The notes: generated by a model not told the origin, from the sequence alone. A stretch of 64,000 bases of DNA from Leucogyrophana mollusca (GCA_021014945.1 MU266381.1:62001-126000); one strand, 5' to 3'. Positions 34,656 through 47,168 are shown, numbered from the stretch's first letter. A program made the numbers and translations.

Positions 34656-36816
34656 CTATATGTTATGATCCATAGGGTGGTCGCGGCCAAAGTTTTTCGC
34701 CCTCTGCAACAGGTGCTGCAAGACATAAACGAGTACCCGACCGGAATGTGGCATTTCCCCGCGGACCATCCTGTCCACCTGGGCTGGTAAGGCCTGGAGG
34801 ATCTCTGGCGCGTTGCAATGTTCCACCAGCAGCGCAACCTCCATCTCCTGGATTGCAGGGTACCTACGCAATTAGTCCCACGTTATTTATCACACCTTTG
34901 CCCTGTAAACAGTGTGAACGCACTTGGACGTGAACTTCGAGAGTACTTCTTCGAGTATGTTTTTCTCTGATAGTCTAGCGCGGATCGCATCAAAGGCCGC
35001 GTCTTTGAGAGCGTCGACTTTAAGCTGTACCTACACGTCAACAAACCATTCCAAGGGGGTTACAACGCCTACTGTCGCTAACCTTGTCCGCGAGGCGGTA
35101 CATAGACTTTGGAGAGCAAGGGGGAGGACCTCCAACTACGGCTGGGCGGGGGAGAGAATTTTGTGACTTGATTGGGGAAAAGGTGACTTGACCAGTGTAG
35201 CAATAGTACGTCAGAGCGTGCCAACTACCTCTCCATAGGTAAGTGAACGAAGAATGCATGTATGGACACTCACGTCTTGTATGCTGCCCCTGTTACAAGC
35301 ACCGTATGACCAACATGTACTGAACGAAGGAGTTGATCCGTTGATTCCGTCGAGGGTTTCACAGCATCTGTAGGCTGAGCGGCATCCGTGAGTCCACTCT
35401 CGGTTCCGTTGCCTATGTGTCTTTGTGGGGTTCCTCGTGTTAACCATTCCTCGCCTTCTGAAATTATCATTGATTCAGCGGTCGCGCGCCCGGCTGGACG
35501 GCACTCGGACTCGTTCTGAGTACAGCCTAAAACGATACTGCTCTCGCCATCTACAATGTGAGGTGAGCGACGCGGGGGTTTAGGATATAGGCGAGCAAGC
35601 AAGCACCTTCGGCTCCCCCGGGTGACCCAGCAGAGTCGCTGTCTCCCTTCATGTCTTCCTCGAGGGCACCTGTCGAGCAAGTCAGATAGTATAGCGTTGG
35701 AGATGAATGGTAGGACTACCTTTGGAATCAACAGGAAACGAAGTAGATGGATCAACTGGGTGGGTATGTTCTTCAATGATATCTGATTCATTGTCAGTAA
35801 CCTAACTGGTATTGAGTAATCCGAGTACCTTCTGGTCCCGCCAACATCACACTTGTCTCGTATTTCACATCCGTCTCTGAAAGCGGAGGGGTCCTCCCCG
35901 CTAAACTTTCGTCTTCATCTAGATCGCTATCACAGTCGTATTCATACCCCTCAAGGACGTCATGAGACTCCCCCTCGCATTGGATGTGATGGCCAAGATC
36001 TTTGATAAAGGTAGGCTGCCCAAAGGCATCCTCTGTAGCCCATGTGATTTAGAGATTAGAAATAGAGTATGCGATCCACTCTAACTCACCCAAAGTCAGG
36101 TTCGGCGTCACTCCCCTCATGAATGCACTATTCGCAAAGATGGGTAGTGGGGTTGCGAGTGTTGTTGGAGTTAGTTGCCGAGAGAATGCGATGAACTTGG
36201 TATCAAAAAATGCACCACTACAAATAGACTGTGCTAATGTCACCAGCGAGACGGGAAGGGGGTACTCGATGATTGCAGAGGTCGCAAGAGCAGGGTTTGC
36301 GACGGAAGCCGACAGAAACGAGAAGCGGCTGCTAGGTGGTGATGTTGGGATTGTGATATTGAAGGATACCAAGCACGTTCCTGGGAGCCGAACTTCATCA
36401 GAAACGGCTTTCAAGACTCCCGCTGGTCCGCGACCTTGCAGCTTCGCCTGCCAGTGCAGAGTGTCTGGGACTGGGGGACCACCACCACCGAGCATTGGCG
36501 AGAGTTGAGTAGATCCGTGTCTGATGATGGCTTCCACGTCCACTGTTATCCCGTCAAGCACCCTGGTGGTAGTGAAGGGTTCGATCCACAAGCTATAGCA
36601 GGTGTCATGATGTAATTGGGACGGTCGTCCAGATCTGACTGGTTTTTTGCCTCTGCCACTTGATTTCTTCGGGATGACCATCTCCTCTACATCCACGCCG
36701 TAGCGCCATCCTAGGCCACACGCCCCAGAGATGAGTGGAAATTGAGCGTCCCTGGCTGAGATCTGAAAGTCCGAGGTTATCGTTCGCGGAGTCCATTCCT
36801 CTCTCACTTTTTCCAT
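34656..36816 (-). CDS. BTB/POZ-type protein, paralogue 2
   Basis: The model is complement(join(34656..34863,34924..35030,35083..35224,35274..35550,35607..35669,35720..35782,35829..36032,36090..36816)), 596 residues. It has the same plan as paralogue 1. The N-terminal domain begins MEKVREEWTPRTITSDF and contains CGLGWRYG. The linker is acidic (YEYDCDSDLDEDES) and built from several 63-nt exons. The BTB-like core starts near residue 430 with VLVTGAAYKT, WHALTYYCYTG, CSPKSMYRLADK, LSEKNILEEVLSKFTSK and GEMPHSGRVL. The intron inside the Lys codon of FTSK and the phase-2 intron before the WHAL motif are in the same places as in the other two copies. It is transcribed away from the UbiA gene. Confidence 0.82.
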
Positions 36817-37903
36817 GTCATTTACTAGGGAGGACAAGAGGAAGTATATGGGAATCACCGTTGAACCGTGGTCGTTATAAATGACCTGGCCTGCTGTAAG
36901 CAGCGTGTGCAGGGAGAGGGTTCCTTCCAGAACAGGGGCTTGGGAAGGCGCTCAGGGTACAGGGTTGTCCCGAAAGGACACGCGTGAAGCAGAAATCCAC
37001 GGGGAAAGGTTTTCTAACTGGGCATCCACAGATCAAACCCTTGACGAAACTAGAGTCCCGGCATGCAACAATGTCGTGTCGGCGGGTTTGATATATGTTG
37101 TGCCCCACTCGTTCAAGGCTGACTTTTGCGAGAGGCCCGCTATAAAACGGTGCTTAGTTGGGATGCGCATACGTTGTTGCATGAAAGCACGCCTTGGGAG
37201 TTTGGGAGGGGCATAGAAGCATTGCGTTCAAGAGGTTGTTTGGGTGCATCTGCGGTCAGAAGAGGTTCATAATGACAACCGGAACGGTACAGTTGCCTAT
37301 AATCTTCAGGAAACCCTCAACATTGCAATAATCACACGTGCAGGGCGCATCCACGAGGTCTTTGATTGCATCGATCCAGACCGTGGAGTAGTCGAGCAAG
37401 ATAGCGCCAAGTTCAACTGCATAGAAAAAAAGAGGCAGTCGCGCCATGTTCTCTGTCGCGATCCGAAATGAGTACGCCGTCTTTCCCTCGGTCGCCGTAG
37501 ATTTTGATTTGCTCCTCAAGACAACGGGGTCATCACCGATGATTTAGTTCATGTTGACTTTGCATGTGGAGATCGACAGACCCAACAGGGAAACAACGGC
37601 AAGTGAAGAGGTCTCGGAACTCGCCGAACAAGGAATGTGCCACGGAGTTTCAGCTTTCTCCAGACAGTCAGTGCCGAGCGCTGAGCTCAAATGTAGAATC
37701 TCCGTGCTCGGCATCTTCGAGTTTTGCAGAATCATTGCATTGCTCACAAGACTATGTATGCAGGCTTCGTTTCTTCGGTTCGGCGAGCAGAGTACATTGG
37801 TAAGTAACGAAGTAGTTGAAATTTATGGATCTACAGCAGGTAGGATGCATATTTCTGAATCGGGCAGTTCATTTTGGTGGAGTTCGCCCAACAATATTCT
37901 TGA
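36817..37903. other. intergenic, nothing recognised
   Basis: This holds the promoter of BTB paralogue 2 and the 3' flank of the UbiA-type gene. Short open frames have no motif. Confidence 0.4.
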
Positions 37904-38940
37904 TCACGCCTGTGCGTGGAAGTAACGCCAGTAGGCTGGAAGCAAGTAAACAACGGATGACCATAGCTGATGTGATGAGATCAGAAACATGTCGCCGGTA
38001 AAAATGAATACACCCACGCTATAAAGCTTGCACGACACCTTATCCTCCTGGCGTTCTTTGTAAAGAACAAATCTCGCCCCGATCAGCGCAGACAGGCCGA
38101 CGAACGCCACGCTGCAAGCCAAGTCCAACTTCCATGTCATACACAAATACACAGACCAGAGAATCAGACCGATCAGCATCGATGGTCGGGATAATGTGGG
38201 GAATACGATGGGAATCGTGGTCCTGCCGATAAGGTGATCGCCTTCCACATCTTTGAAGTCTTGTGCTTGCAGAGTAGTCGCTTGGATTGCGGTGCTGATC
38301 ACGACTGACAGCAAGCCAGTAGGCTCAATTCGAGAGTAATCGCTACCTGTGATCCGTGTCATGACTTGCCCAGTGACGACGTAGAATTGAAACCGCTAAC
38401 CTGCAACCAGGGTGGCCCCGAGTTCGAAGGCGCCGTAATCCACGGCGGTAACCACATTCTTCGAGAGCCAGTGCGCATGTGCATGGCCCTCGTGGTACAC
38501 AAGAGTTAGCACGGCCATGGCTACACTGGCCCCGAGCACCTGGGCGCTGTATAACGCGGAATAGGCGAAGCAAACTGGGAGAAGAATCCAGCGCAGACGC
38601 GTCGCATTCTGCAGCGTGATACGTCCGGCGGGGATGGGGCGCGTCGCTTTGTTCTTGCTATCTTCTTCAGGGTCGACTATCTGGTTGGCGATGTCGAATT
38701 GGAGGAGGTGTATCCAGATCCAGAATACGACATGAACAATGCGGGCTAAGTTATGGATCGGTGCGGCAACGATGGCGAATAACGTCTAAGGTCGACACAG
38801 TCAGTACGAGTCATCTTCTCCATCGATAGTTAGACTGTGCTTACCACTGGGATTACTGTGGTCGATATGTCGGACTGCGTGAACAAGTACAGTGTGCGGA
38901 GGTGGTAGGGAATGGTTTGCTGTAAAGAGAGCAGGGACAT
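37904..38940 (-). CDS. UbiA-type membrane prenyltransferase
   Basis: This is an integral membrane enzyme of the UbiA superfamily, which transfers or rearranges prenyl diphosphates. The model is complement(join(37904..37966,38018..38346,38401..38785,38845..38940)), 290 residues, close to the family length. The first Asp-rich motif region reads FDIANQIVDPEEDSKNK (about 62-78), followed by RPIPAGR (81-87). The second Asp-rich motif is QAQDFKDVEGD (187-197), followed by GRTTIPIVF. Several hydrophobic helices lie between them. The C-terminus LLPAYWRYF is typical of the fungal terpenoid-type members. The usual UbiA substrates are aromatic acids, haem or terpenoid precursors; the substrate here is unknown. 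No cytochrome P450 or terpene cyclase was recognised beside it. Confidence 0.82.
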
Positions 38941-40547
38941 CTTGTTTGACTGTGCTGTGGAATGCTCGTGACCTGTCCTTTCAAGGTTGGGAGACGGCTG
39001 GCTTAAATACCTGTCGTCAGTACCACCTGTCATCCTACCCTCCTCACACCCGAAGGGTAAGTCCCCCCCGCCTATGCAGGGGACCAACGCCAACCGGCGT
39101 GGCGGCCAATCAGGAGTAAGGGAAATGCACAGATACTGAAGTGTCCGATGACATGGCCTATTGTGCGGAGGCTGGATATAGATCAGACCGGGGAATTGTG
39201 AAGTTGTAACATTCGAAGTGCTCCCTACCGCACAGCCCCAGTTGTTTCTTGGAAGCCGTCCTAGCTTAAGGTAACCCCCCTGACGAAGGGACCGGAAGTC
39301 ATGTGTGGATTGTGCCGTACGCACCACGAGATGCGACCTACCATAGTGAGTGGTATGCTATCGTGGGAGTGGTAATGTCTCTCACAGCATAACGAAGGGG
39401 AAAGTCAGCAGCGATATCGATTTGATGCAGCAACAGTACCTGGGTTCTCATGCATGGACAGTTGGACACCGAAGCGAAATGAACTCACCATAAATAGGAG
39501 CTGATACGCATATCCTCATCAGAGTCTTTGGGGTGATGGTCCTCAGGTGCCCAGGCTGTATGGCTATGTTGAGAGAGAGTTCTGAGAAGGGCTCGGCAAA
39601 CTGGCTCTCAGATAGCCGTCTGACTGTGATCACCTGGCTTGTCAGCGCTTAAAAGAATACAAGACGTGTTAGTACTTGACGCGACGCTCGTCACGGTCAT
39701 GTTTTTGCGTACCATCCACCGGGAATGGTGGATGCCAGAACTTTCAAAGACGTTCGCCGCAGACTCTCCGCAGGACACGATGTGGGAGTCATATCTGTGG
39801 GAACCATCGGAGCCACACTAGTGACCGCTACGAATACTGACCGAAGCCGGCTGAAGGCTTGATCACTGATCCGCACGGATTAATCCTCGAGTCAGACAAA
39901 ATTTGGAGTCTAACACCCATTTCGCTCTGAGCCCTGGACAAGCGATGTTGAAGCCCGTGGAGGATGTGGAGGAAGATCGGCGGACAGTGGCGTGAACGTC
40001 AGTATAGGCGCGACGTGGTGCTTTTTTCTTCTTCCATTCCTGATCTACCGGCAAGGCTGGCCTGACTCACAACAGCGTCATCATCGGGGCTGCAGTGGAA
40101 AGCTGCAGCCGCGCACACCGAAATTTTCAAGCCTTAGGCAAGCCCGGACTTATGGGGAGTGACGCAATTCGGCCGAATGTCATTGCCACTGGACAACGAT
40201 TGTCGACTCGATCACTAGATGAAGATCTGGCGTACCACGAACCGTCGCAGCAGCAAGGCTCATAGACGCCCTGACACCAAGCAGTCTCAGACTCAGAGTA
40301 TCCGCTCTACGCTACTTTGGAACGGCGCATCCTCCCTTATTGCCACCTCCCATGGAACGAAGAGGGTCAAATTAGGTTGAACGTTGGATGTCCAATTGTT
40401 ATCACCTTGTGTACACCATTCTCTCGGAGTATATTAAAGGCGTAACCCTGGGTTTATACCGAGGCGCCAACTCACTGTGAGTACATGTCTGAATGCAAGT
40501 TTTTCCTCGTACAATTCAACACGTTATCGTTGTGGATATCTCTCACT
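38941..40547. other. intergenic, nothing recognised
   Basis: This holds the 5' flank of the UbiA-type gene and then 1.2 kb with only short open frames. No RNA gene or repeat was identified. Confidence 0.4.
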
Positions 40548-41601
40548 TCATACAGACACAACAGTTCCAGTCACATCCATCGTTGCCGTGTACATGTATC
40601 GTGTCAACGGGTCCGAGTTCACCGTTGCATGAAATACCATGAACGTACCATCCCCCGTCGGTGTCGCACCTCCCGGGGAGGTCAACCCGTCATCACCCGT
40701 CACCAGCAACGGACTCGATGCTTTGGTATATGGACCCGAAACCGATGGTGCGGTGGCATAACTGATGTCATACAGGTCGGTGTTATAGCAGTTGGATGAG
40801 AAGGATAGGATATAACTGATCAAATACAAGTCAATTTCCGATTGCCACCGGAAGATAAATGTCCACTTACGTTCCTTCGTGCAGAATTAGCACCGGCGCC
40901 TCGATAAGAGGACCATCGTACTGTCCCCGATCTAGAATTTGCACCGGGTCTCCGGTAGGTGTGATCCCATCTGCCTCCATTTCCTGCAGCATGATCGGGG
41001 TGGAGTATACTCCATCTCCATTCCCACATGGACCGCCCCCACCGAGGTTGTTTCCATCGACCTTGTACACGATATAGCGCGTGCCGTCGGTATCTTGGAA
41101 ACCCGCAGGGTCAATTGCGCCTCCGCCTGCGGTTTGGCAGGCTATAGGCTGTGACTGCGGAGTGTATGGCCCAGTGGGGTTTGTGGAGGTCGCAGCTCCG
41201 ACACAGTGTGTGTTCTGTGAGGGCGACATTGCGGCGTAGTCTACAGGCATGGTAAGATGCACGATACATGCGAGGGCAGGAGGGAAAGCGCACTGACATA
41301 GAACGTATGTTCCATCTCCTCGGTCGATAACATCTGGAGCCCACGTGCTGCCTGTGGTCGCCCAGGACCCGACATTGGGGAGCGCGTCGGTGCTCGTGAG
41401 GGTCCATGTCGCTCCATTATCTGGGGACGTTGCAACCTGGACATTGATGTTCCCACTGTTAGTCGCGAAGGCATACGTTGACCCCGCTGCCTGGAGGATG
41501 GCGGGGTCTGGGAAGTTGGAAGAGATGACGGGGCCCGTCACGGTGCTAGCCGCAAGTGTTGCAAGAGCAAGCTTCACTGCACATATGAGTTTGAGTCCCA
41601 T
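40548..41601 (-). CDS. secreted glycoside hydrolase, family 43
   Basis: This is a five-bladed propeller hydrolase of the arabinanase/xylosidase type acting on plant hemicellulose or pectin side chains outside the cell. The model is complement(join(40548..40815,40871..41240,41298..41601)), 313 residues. A signal peptide covers about residues 1-19. The three catalytic acids are visible in context: the base in NFPDPAIL (Asp32), the pKa modulator in DPAGFQDTDG (Asp145) and the acid in PLIEAPVLI (Glu215). Further propeller motifs are GSTWAPDV and GDDGLTSPGG. It ends soon after the fifth blade, with no accessory binding module. The precise substrate cannot be told. An AT-rich TATA-like stretch lies about 45 bp before the ATG. 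Confidence 0.87.
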
Positions 41602-41641
41602 CGTCGAGTCGCAATGTGTGGGGCTCGGTCTGAAGAGTCTC

Positions 41642-41656
41642 CGCAATATATATGCG
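41642..41656 (-). promoter_or_regulatory. TATA-like element of the GH43 gene
   Basis: The alternating AT run lies about 45 bp upstream of the GH43 start codon on the minus strand. The spacing to the start is short for a TATA box plus leader, so this is tentative. Confidence 0.35.
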
Positions 41657-41998
41657 CTTAATATAGCACACCATGCGGGTCCGCCGCTTCTCCAGTGACG
41701 TTCGTGTGTTGGCGTCGCAAGTGTATTCGCTGGCAGACATAGAAGGACCAACTGCGTGAGTTTTGGGGGTCCGGTGACCTATACGTTGTTGGGAGCGGAG
41801 ACTAATAGCCGCTCGATCAGGCCGGAGGCAGCAAGTGATGTCAACTCCACCGGATGATTCAAGATGACCCTCTGGTGGGAGCGATCAATTACACTGCCGT
41901 GTGGCACGTCAAAGGGAGATCGTCGGGACTGATACATGGGCGCATTATATTTGGCCGAACGATTCATCGTTTGATACAAGTCCCATCGAGCAGCATTC

Positions 41999-43518
41999 TC
42001 ACTTCTTCAACTCCGACAGCCGTCGCAACAGAGCTGTGAGGGCCTGATGGGAGTGTGGTACTGCGCCAGAACTCACATCTACCATCTTTCCCGGCAAAGC
42101 CTGAGTGACCGCAGGCGAGCTGATATAGTCCACCAATAGGTCTAACTCCATCTTTTGGACGGCCGGATATCTGGGAAGGAATAAGTACAATATTTTGTTG
42201 GGCTTCGAAAGAGATATACTTCGAAGTAAACTGGGAGAATGCTTCGTCTAAGATATTATGCTCTGATAGACTCGAGCGGATCGATGCCAAAGCACGCTTC
42301 ATCAAATCCGTGGAACCAATCTGGGTCTACTTCAGTACAATTGGACTCATCTATGTAGAATAGTTGACCTTGTACGCAAGCCTGTACATTGACTTTGGGG
42401 AGCAAGAGATGTGTCCAGGATCAAGAGGTTTCTTGTTTTCTGCAACTTTCGACTTCAGGGGGCGAAATGTAAGTTCTCCAGTGTAGCAATAGTATATCAA
42501 AGCCTGCCAGCTAGCCCAAATGTGGTAAGGACTAATGTCGACTGATAAAAAGACGGTAAAACTCACGTCTGGAAAGCGACATCTTTCACCAAGATGGTGC
42601 GTGTGGTATTCGGGAAATAGGGAGGTGGCTCCATTGACGCCTGTTCGACCGTAGCTGGCGGTCTATTTAGTGGTGTCCTCTCTTCTATATGGGCACCCTT
42701 CTCCTTCTCCTCGCCCTTACCTTCACCCTCACCCTCGTCCACGTCCACGTCCACGTCCACGTCACTGTCCAGCTCGTACTTGTCACAAGGGGCCTCTAAG
42801 TCATGCTGGGGGCCGTTGGCAATATCAGCCGTAAGAAATTGTGCTGCGAATCGCACCTCAGCATCAGGAATTTCGAACTCCCTCGACTCGAGAGGAAATA
42901 CGTACAATGAAACAGGTTGGGGACCATAGCATCGAGAACTGCGCTGTGAGCGTACACGGGAAGGAGTACATCAGATTCACGCAGACGTCCTCGACCAGAG
43001 AACGCGAGGAATTTCGTGTCGAAGGAGATTCCGGTGCGCAATGCATGCTTTAGGACAGAGTGGGCAGCTGATTCAGCCATCGACGTTTGTCTCTTCTGTA
43101 TGATGTCATCGAGGGTAACCCCCTTGCCAAGGTCCATGGTAAATGCGATAAATGGATGGGAAACAATATCGGATGGGTCCCATGATACGAATCTAGATTC
43201 CTCGTCGAACGGAATGGACAGCGAATTTGACTCTTCCTTCAGTGAATTTCCTTCACTATCATCATCCTTCAATAAGCGGACTGTTGCACGGACTTGTCGG
43301 ATTGGAGGAACCACCTTGACGCCAGTACAGCGGAAGAAAATGTCGATTTCTGGAGCTGCTTTGTCATAGCATATGCCAAACTGCCAGCCTAGCCCACACT
43401 CGTCTGTGAAGACACGAGTGCAGGCGACTTCGCATCCTACGGGGCGGCCGTTGTTGTGTTTTATGCGGAAAACGGATGTTATGGAATGGGAGGTCCAGTC
43501 CTCCTTCAATTTCTGCAT
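41999..43518 (-). CDS. BTB/POZ-type protein, paralogue 3
   Basis: The model is complement(join(41999..42170,42220..42320,42369..42510,42567..42843,42906..43518)), 434 residues, shorter than its two relatives because the multi-exon linker is missing. The N-terminus has KLKEDWTSHSITSVFRI and CGLGWQFG, a 200-residue domain ending VLDAMVPNLFH. The linker holds an Asp-Val repeat (DSDVDVDVDVDEGEGE) coded by a GTCCAC-type microsatellite. The BTB-like core is TILVKDVAFQT, WQALIYYCYTG, CSPKSMYRLAYK, LSEHNILDEAFSQFTSK and YPAVQKME. The 142-nt and 277-nt exons have exactly the lengths found in paralogue 2. The GH43 gene lies 398 bp downstream on the same strand. Confidence 0.82.
42735..42768. repeat. 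GTCCAC-type microsatellite in BTB paralogue 3
   Basis: About four tandem hexamers encode the Asp-Val run of the linker. It is in frame, so length changes would not disrupt the protein. Confidence 0.7.
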
Positions 43519-43772
43519 CTTTTGAAGTGATGCGACTGGCAAGGCTCGGTCCACAGAGTGGTGGGGGGTACTGTGGTGAGGGCTTCAGTTTCCGGGACAA
43601 ACCTAAGGCTCTTAACGTTAAGTGAGCGCCGCCTCGCGTAAACTGCGTGTTACGGGCGGTTGAATGTGAAAGTGAGTAGCCCGTCACTTCAAGTAGTCAT
43701 CATCGATCGATGAAGGTGAGAGTCCTAAAAAGTGATATCTGTGAATGAAGGACAGCAAAGGAGATGTGCGAA
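43519..43772. other. 5' flank of BTB paralogue 3
   Basis: A short non-coding interval holding the BTB paralogue 3 promoter and the 3' flank of the next minus-strand gene fragment. Confidence 0.45.
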
Positions 43773-44190
43773 TCAGATGCTCGTATAAAAGTCTAGAATC
43801 TCCCTCGGTCGGTGAAACCCAGCACGGCGTGCCTGCGTGATTCCTCCTCGGAACATGCGAAGGAACTCGATGAAGTTATGATCAGATTTAAGGTCACAAA
43901 GGGTCCAATAGTTGGAGATACATAAAGGTGGCCGTGAATTCCATACCTGGACCATTGAGTGGGTGCGCTTCTCTGGAAGTCCCTGCATGGGGTCATCGTA
44001 ATTGCCTTCTCTGGATGGATAACGCCTGAATTCTGTAACGGTGCTTAGCCAGTATACAGCTGTGCTACCGTTTTTGCATGTCAAAACTCACATAAACCAC
44101 GAACATCTGACTGTGAGGACCGAAGCCTTCATTCCTCTTTCCCCCCAGAATATGCATGAGAAGTGCCAAAAAGGCGTCCTAGTTTGCCGT
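43773..44190 (-). CDS. C-terminal exons of an unidentified gene
   Basis: Two exons read well as protein. The upstream one gives LGGKRNEGFGPHSQMFVVY and ends at a GTGAGT donor. The next gives FRRYPSREGNYDDP and LPEKRTHSMVQ, and the frame continues to SDHNFIEFLRMFRGG and REILDFYTSI before a stop at 43773. The character of the sequence (aromatic, charged, few low-complexity runs) suggests a folded domain, but I cannot name the family. The 5' part was not found. A candidate acceptor near 44180 leads into DAFLALLMHI. It may be a truncated gene. Confidence 0.45.
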
Positions 44191-44253
44191 AGGTCTAACC
44201 TTGCGCCGACTGACTCTGTTAAAAAAACATCAAGTAACCGCTTGAAATGTTAG

Positions 44254-45146
44254 CAGGCAAGCACAGATATTAGAATCGTCACCCACAGCCCTCATGCGCA
44301 TGCTCTGCCTCCAGCAAACTCGTCGCAAATAAAATCTAGGAATCTATGATTCTGCCCTGACTCGGGTTGTGTAGCCAATAAGATTTCAGTCTTGACCGCG
44401 CTCCGTGTTCAGGAGCCTAAAGCGCTGCTTCGCAACGTTACTCCATGATGCTTGAAGATTGATATGTAACCAACCAATAGTACACTCTGGATACATGATA
44501 TCGTAGAGTGGGCAACGAACTGCAACGAATCCCAGACTCGAACGTTCATTCGAGCTCGGGATGAGCAGGGTCAGAGGTGTTGTAACTCCGACGTCCCGAC
44601 TTGGGTGTGAACTCCAGTGGTTCTCTGCCAGCCCTTACGACTTACATAGGCTACCTCCGGGATCAACACACTTGATACGATGTTCGCGAAGCGATGCAGG
44701 TCCCAGGAAGAACAGAATTGGAACCGAACAACTCAGAGGCCTTCTCGACGGCGTAGGTTAACTGATGTTGTTCCGGAAAGGCCCGTCGCTGAGGCAGATG
44801 TTTACAGTAACGTGATCGCCACCATGCGGCGGCGCAGTTCCTAGTCGCTGTAGCACTGGCTATTTGCGTATCAGCATGCAGACTAGGGCTTTTGTCACCA
44901 TACGTACTATCAAAAAATGGTTTTAAAATCTGGTGGGGTGAGTTGCGCCTATCCTTCAACTGATTCCAACCGGTGCACCTCAGCAAAAAATGGCCACTGG
45001 CACGGGTCTCGCGACCTATCAAATTTCTGATGATCATGGAACAGCCACGTATAATCAAGGTACGGCTGTATCTACAGCTCTCAAAACAGCTGTGACTTGG
45101 CCGTGAAGAGTCCATATCCTCAGAGACCTAGACATCAGCAACACTC
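44254..45146. other. intergenic, nothing recognised
   Basis: A 150-codon minus frame at 44663-45115 lacks motifs and is not supported. The right end carries the promoter of the plus-strand gene starting at 45147. Confidence 0.35.
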
Positions 45147-47168
45147 ATGGCTCTATCCGAGAAACAAGTGCTTGGGGGCCAAGCTTCCCCTCGGTTCTCA
45201 GCCAACCTCCCGTCTCGCTTCTCGTGGTCTGAAAGCTCTGAACTACAGACAACCAATCGGAGCCTGGGTGGAACTAGAAGAGGCCTCAAAGCGTTTGGCG
45301 GAGCTGCTATCCGCAGTGCCAGCGTGCTCATAAGACTAGTGCAGATCAAGAAATTTCTCGCGAGAAACTATCTATCTGACGAAACCTCTCAGCAACATCC
45401 CGACATAGTCGAGGATCTGTTGGAATTATCAGGGTGAGTTGTATGCATTTGTCATGTGACCATTTCACTACAGCTGATCAACAGTGGAAGCAATTGTTAT
45501 CCAACGCATATCAGGAAACCCGCACTTCGTACGGTTCTTCATCTCGTTGTTGAAGGGCAGACTGCTGGTCTGGTCCGCTCGGTCATACAATGGCCATCGG
45601 AAAAAATTCGTATGTTCATCAATGAAATAATGGCGTGTTTGCCAGACGGCTGGTGAGGTCACCTTTTCACAGCACCACATCCCTTTCCAGGATTTCTGAT
45701 GTATTTGTAGGGTCACCACAAGTCGCAGTGACATGCACAAAGAGCTCCAGACAGTCTATTCGTCGCTGGTTCTGGATACTTTTCCCGGTATGCGCCACGG
45801 CGCTACTTACATCTTGGAGTTCATCATAGCTATGAGTCGCCAGAGTGAGATTGCAGCCCGTGCAGTTCTTGACGCGGGCTTCTTGTGTGTGATCATAAAT
45901 TGCATCACTTACGATCGCGACATTCGAAGGCCCGATGTTACCGCTGGGGTAGTGGACAAGCACTGGAACACTTTGCTTTCCACCTCCGTGGTAGCGTTGT
46001 CGTCGCTAGCTTCATATTCCACCTGCCGCACACGTATCATAGGCAGTCCGCTATATATGTTGTGGCCGATACGCGGGTGGCACGACCTGAAAGAAATGGG
46101 GCTGAGTTCTCTAAAGGATCTTGGTCCGATTCTACCTCACCTTCGATCACCTACCTTACTCCATTCCACCGAGCTGTGTGCTCCAGTCCTCCGTCACCCT
46201 GGAGAACCACTGTCCGGACTTCTCATCAACGAGAATTTCGATATGATTCGGACCATCTTCGCCGACCACTCACTTTCTGCTTGGTGGACAATTGATTATG
46301 CGCTGGGCGCGGAATTAGTCAGGCTCGCGGGGTGTGTCTACTGGATTTGGTGTTCCTTCGCAGCTCACAATATGATTAGGATCTCTCGACACGCTGAGGC
46401 CTCACGTCAAGCTGCGGGTATCTTGATCAAGTGCATTACGATGAGAACGGGGATGTGGGACATCTTCCAGGAGGTTCTTTTTATCTCCCAAATCGACACC
46501 GTGGAACGTTTCTTCTCACATGTGATTACCTGGTGCATGGGGGACGGCATGTACGCCTTCACATCTCATGTAAGTTTGCGATAGAAGGTACTAACGAACC
46601 CTGAGTAGTTGTCAAGCTGGATACGGAGTGGCTTATTCAGATACAGCCAGCACATGTCCACCTATTGATCCCTGGGAACGATGCCTCGCGTTCTCAATTG
46701 CAGCTGCCAAGCAAAAGCAAGCTATCATCCAGGCCTTGGTGCGAGCTGGTATAGTTAACCTAGCGCTCTTTGTCCCCAGCGATGTTTTCCGCATGCCTTC
46801 GCTGAATGATGTTCCCGACTGGCAAGCTGTCCTGTACGAAATTGTGCACTGCTACATCGCCGAAACAGGTGCGCTGAACCGTATCAGCGTCACGAGTGAC
46901 CTTGATCGTTATTGACCTCTGTCCAGGCGACAAAGCTGGTACAGCGTTCAGCCTCGAATTTCTTTTCACGGTCGACCAGTCTGATGAACTTGAGAAATCC
47001 TGCGATACCCGCGAAGCTGACCTCCTGTCCCTGAGTAGCTTCGGTGAAGATTCGCACAAACGTCCTTCGGGTCAACACAACCTATCTTGTGCCGCCTCTC
47101 AATCAGACTTCTTGGAACCTATCGCACACTTTCACGGCTCATACACCCTTCCCCCGCTCGTTTTCTAA
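45147..47168 (+). CDS. helical, armadillo-like protein of unknown function
   Basis: Three exons are well supported in phase: 45147-45433, 45485-45652 and 45711-46569 (438 codons). The first codes a basic, Ser-rich start, then IKKFLARNYLSD. The third codes about 285 residues of regular amphipathic helices such as GATYILEFIIAMSRQSEIAARAVLDAGFL and WNTLLSTSVVALSSLASY, reminiscent of armadillo/HEAT repeats. Coding character continues to about 46905 (WERCLAFSIAAAKQKQ, VPDWQAVLYEIVHCY), and possibly to a stop at 47168, but the joins after 46569 could not be fixed. No catalytic motif was seen. A scaffold role is a guess. Confidence 0.6.

Noticed and set aside
44663..45115. 150-codon minus-strand open frame
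   Set aside because: Composition is unlike the neighbouring genes; no motif or splice partner.
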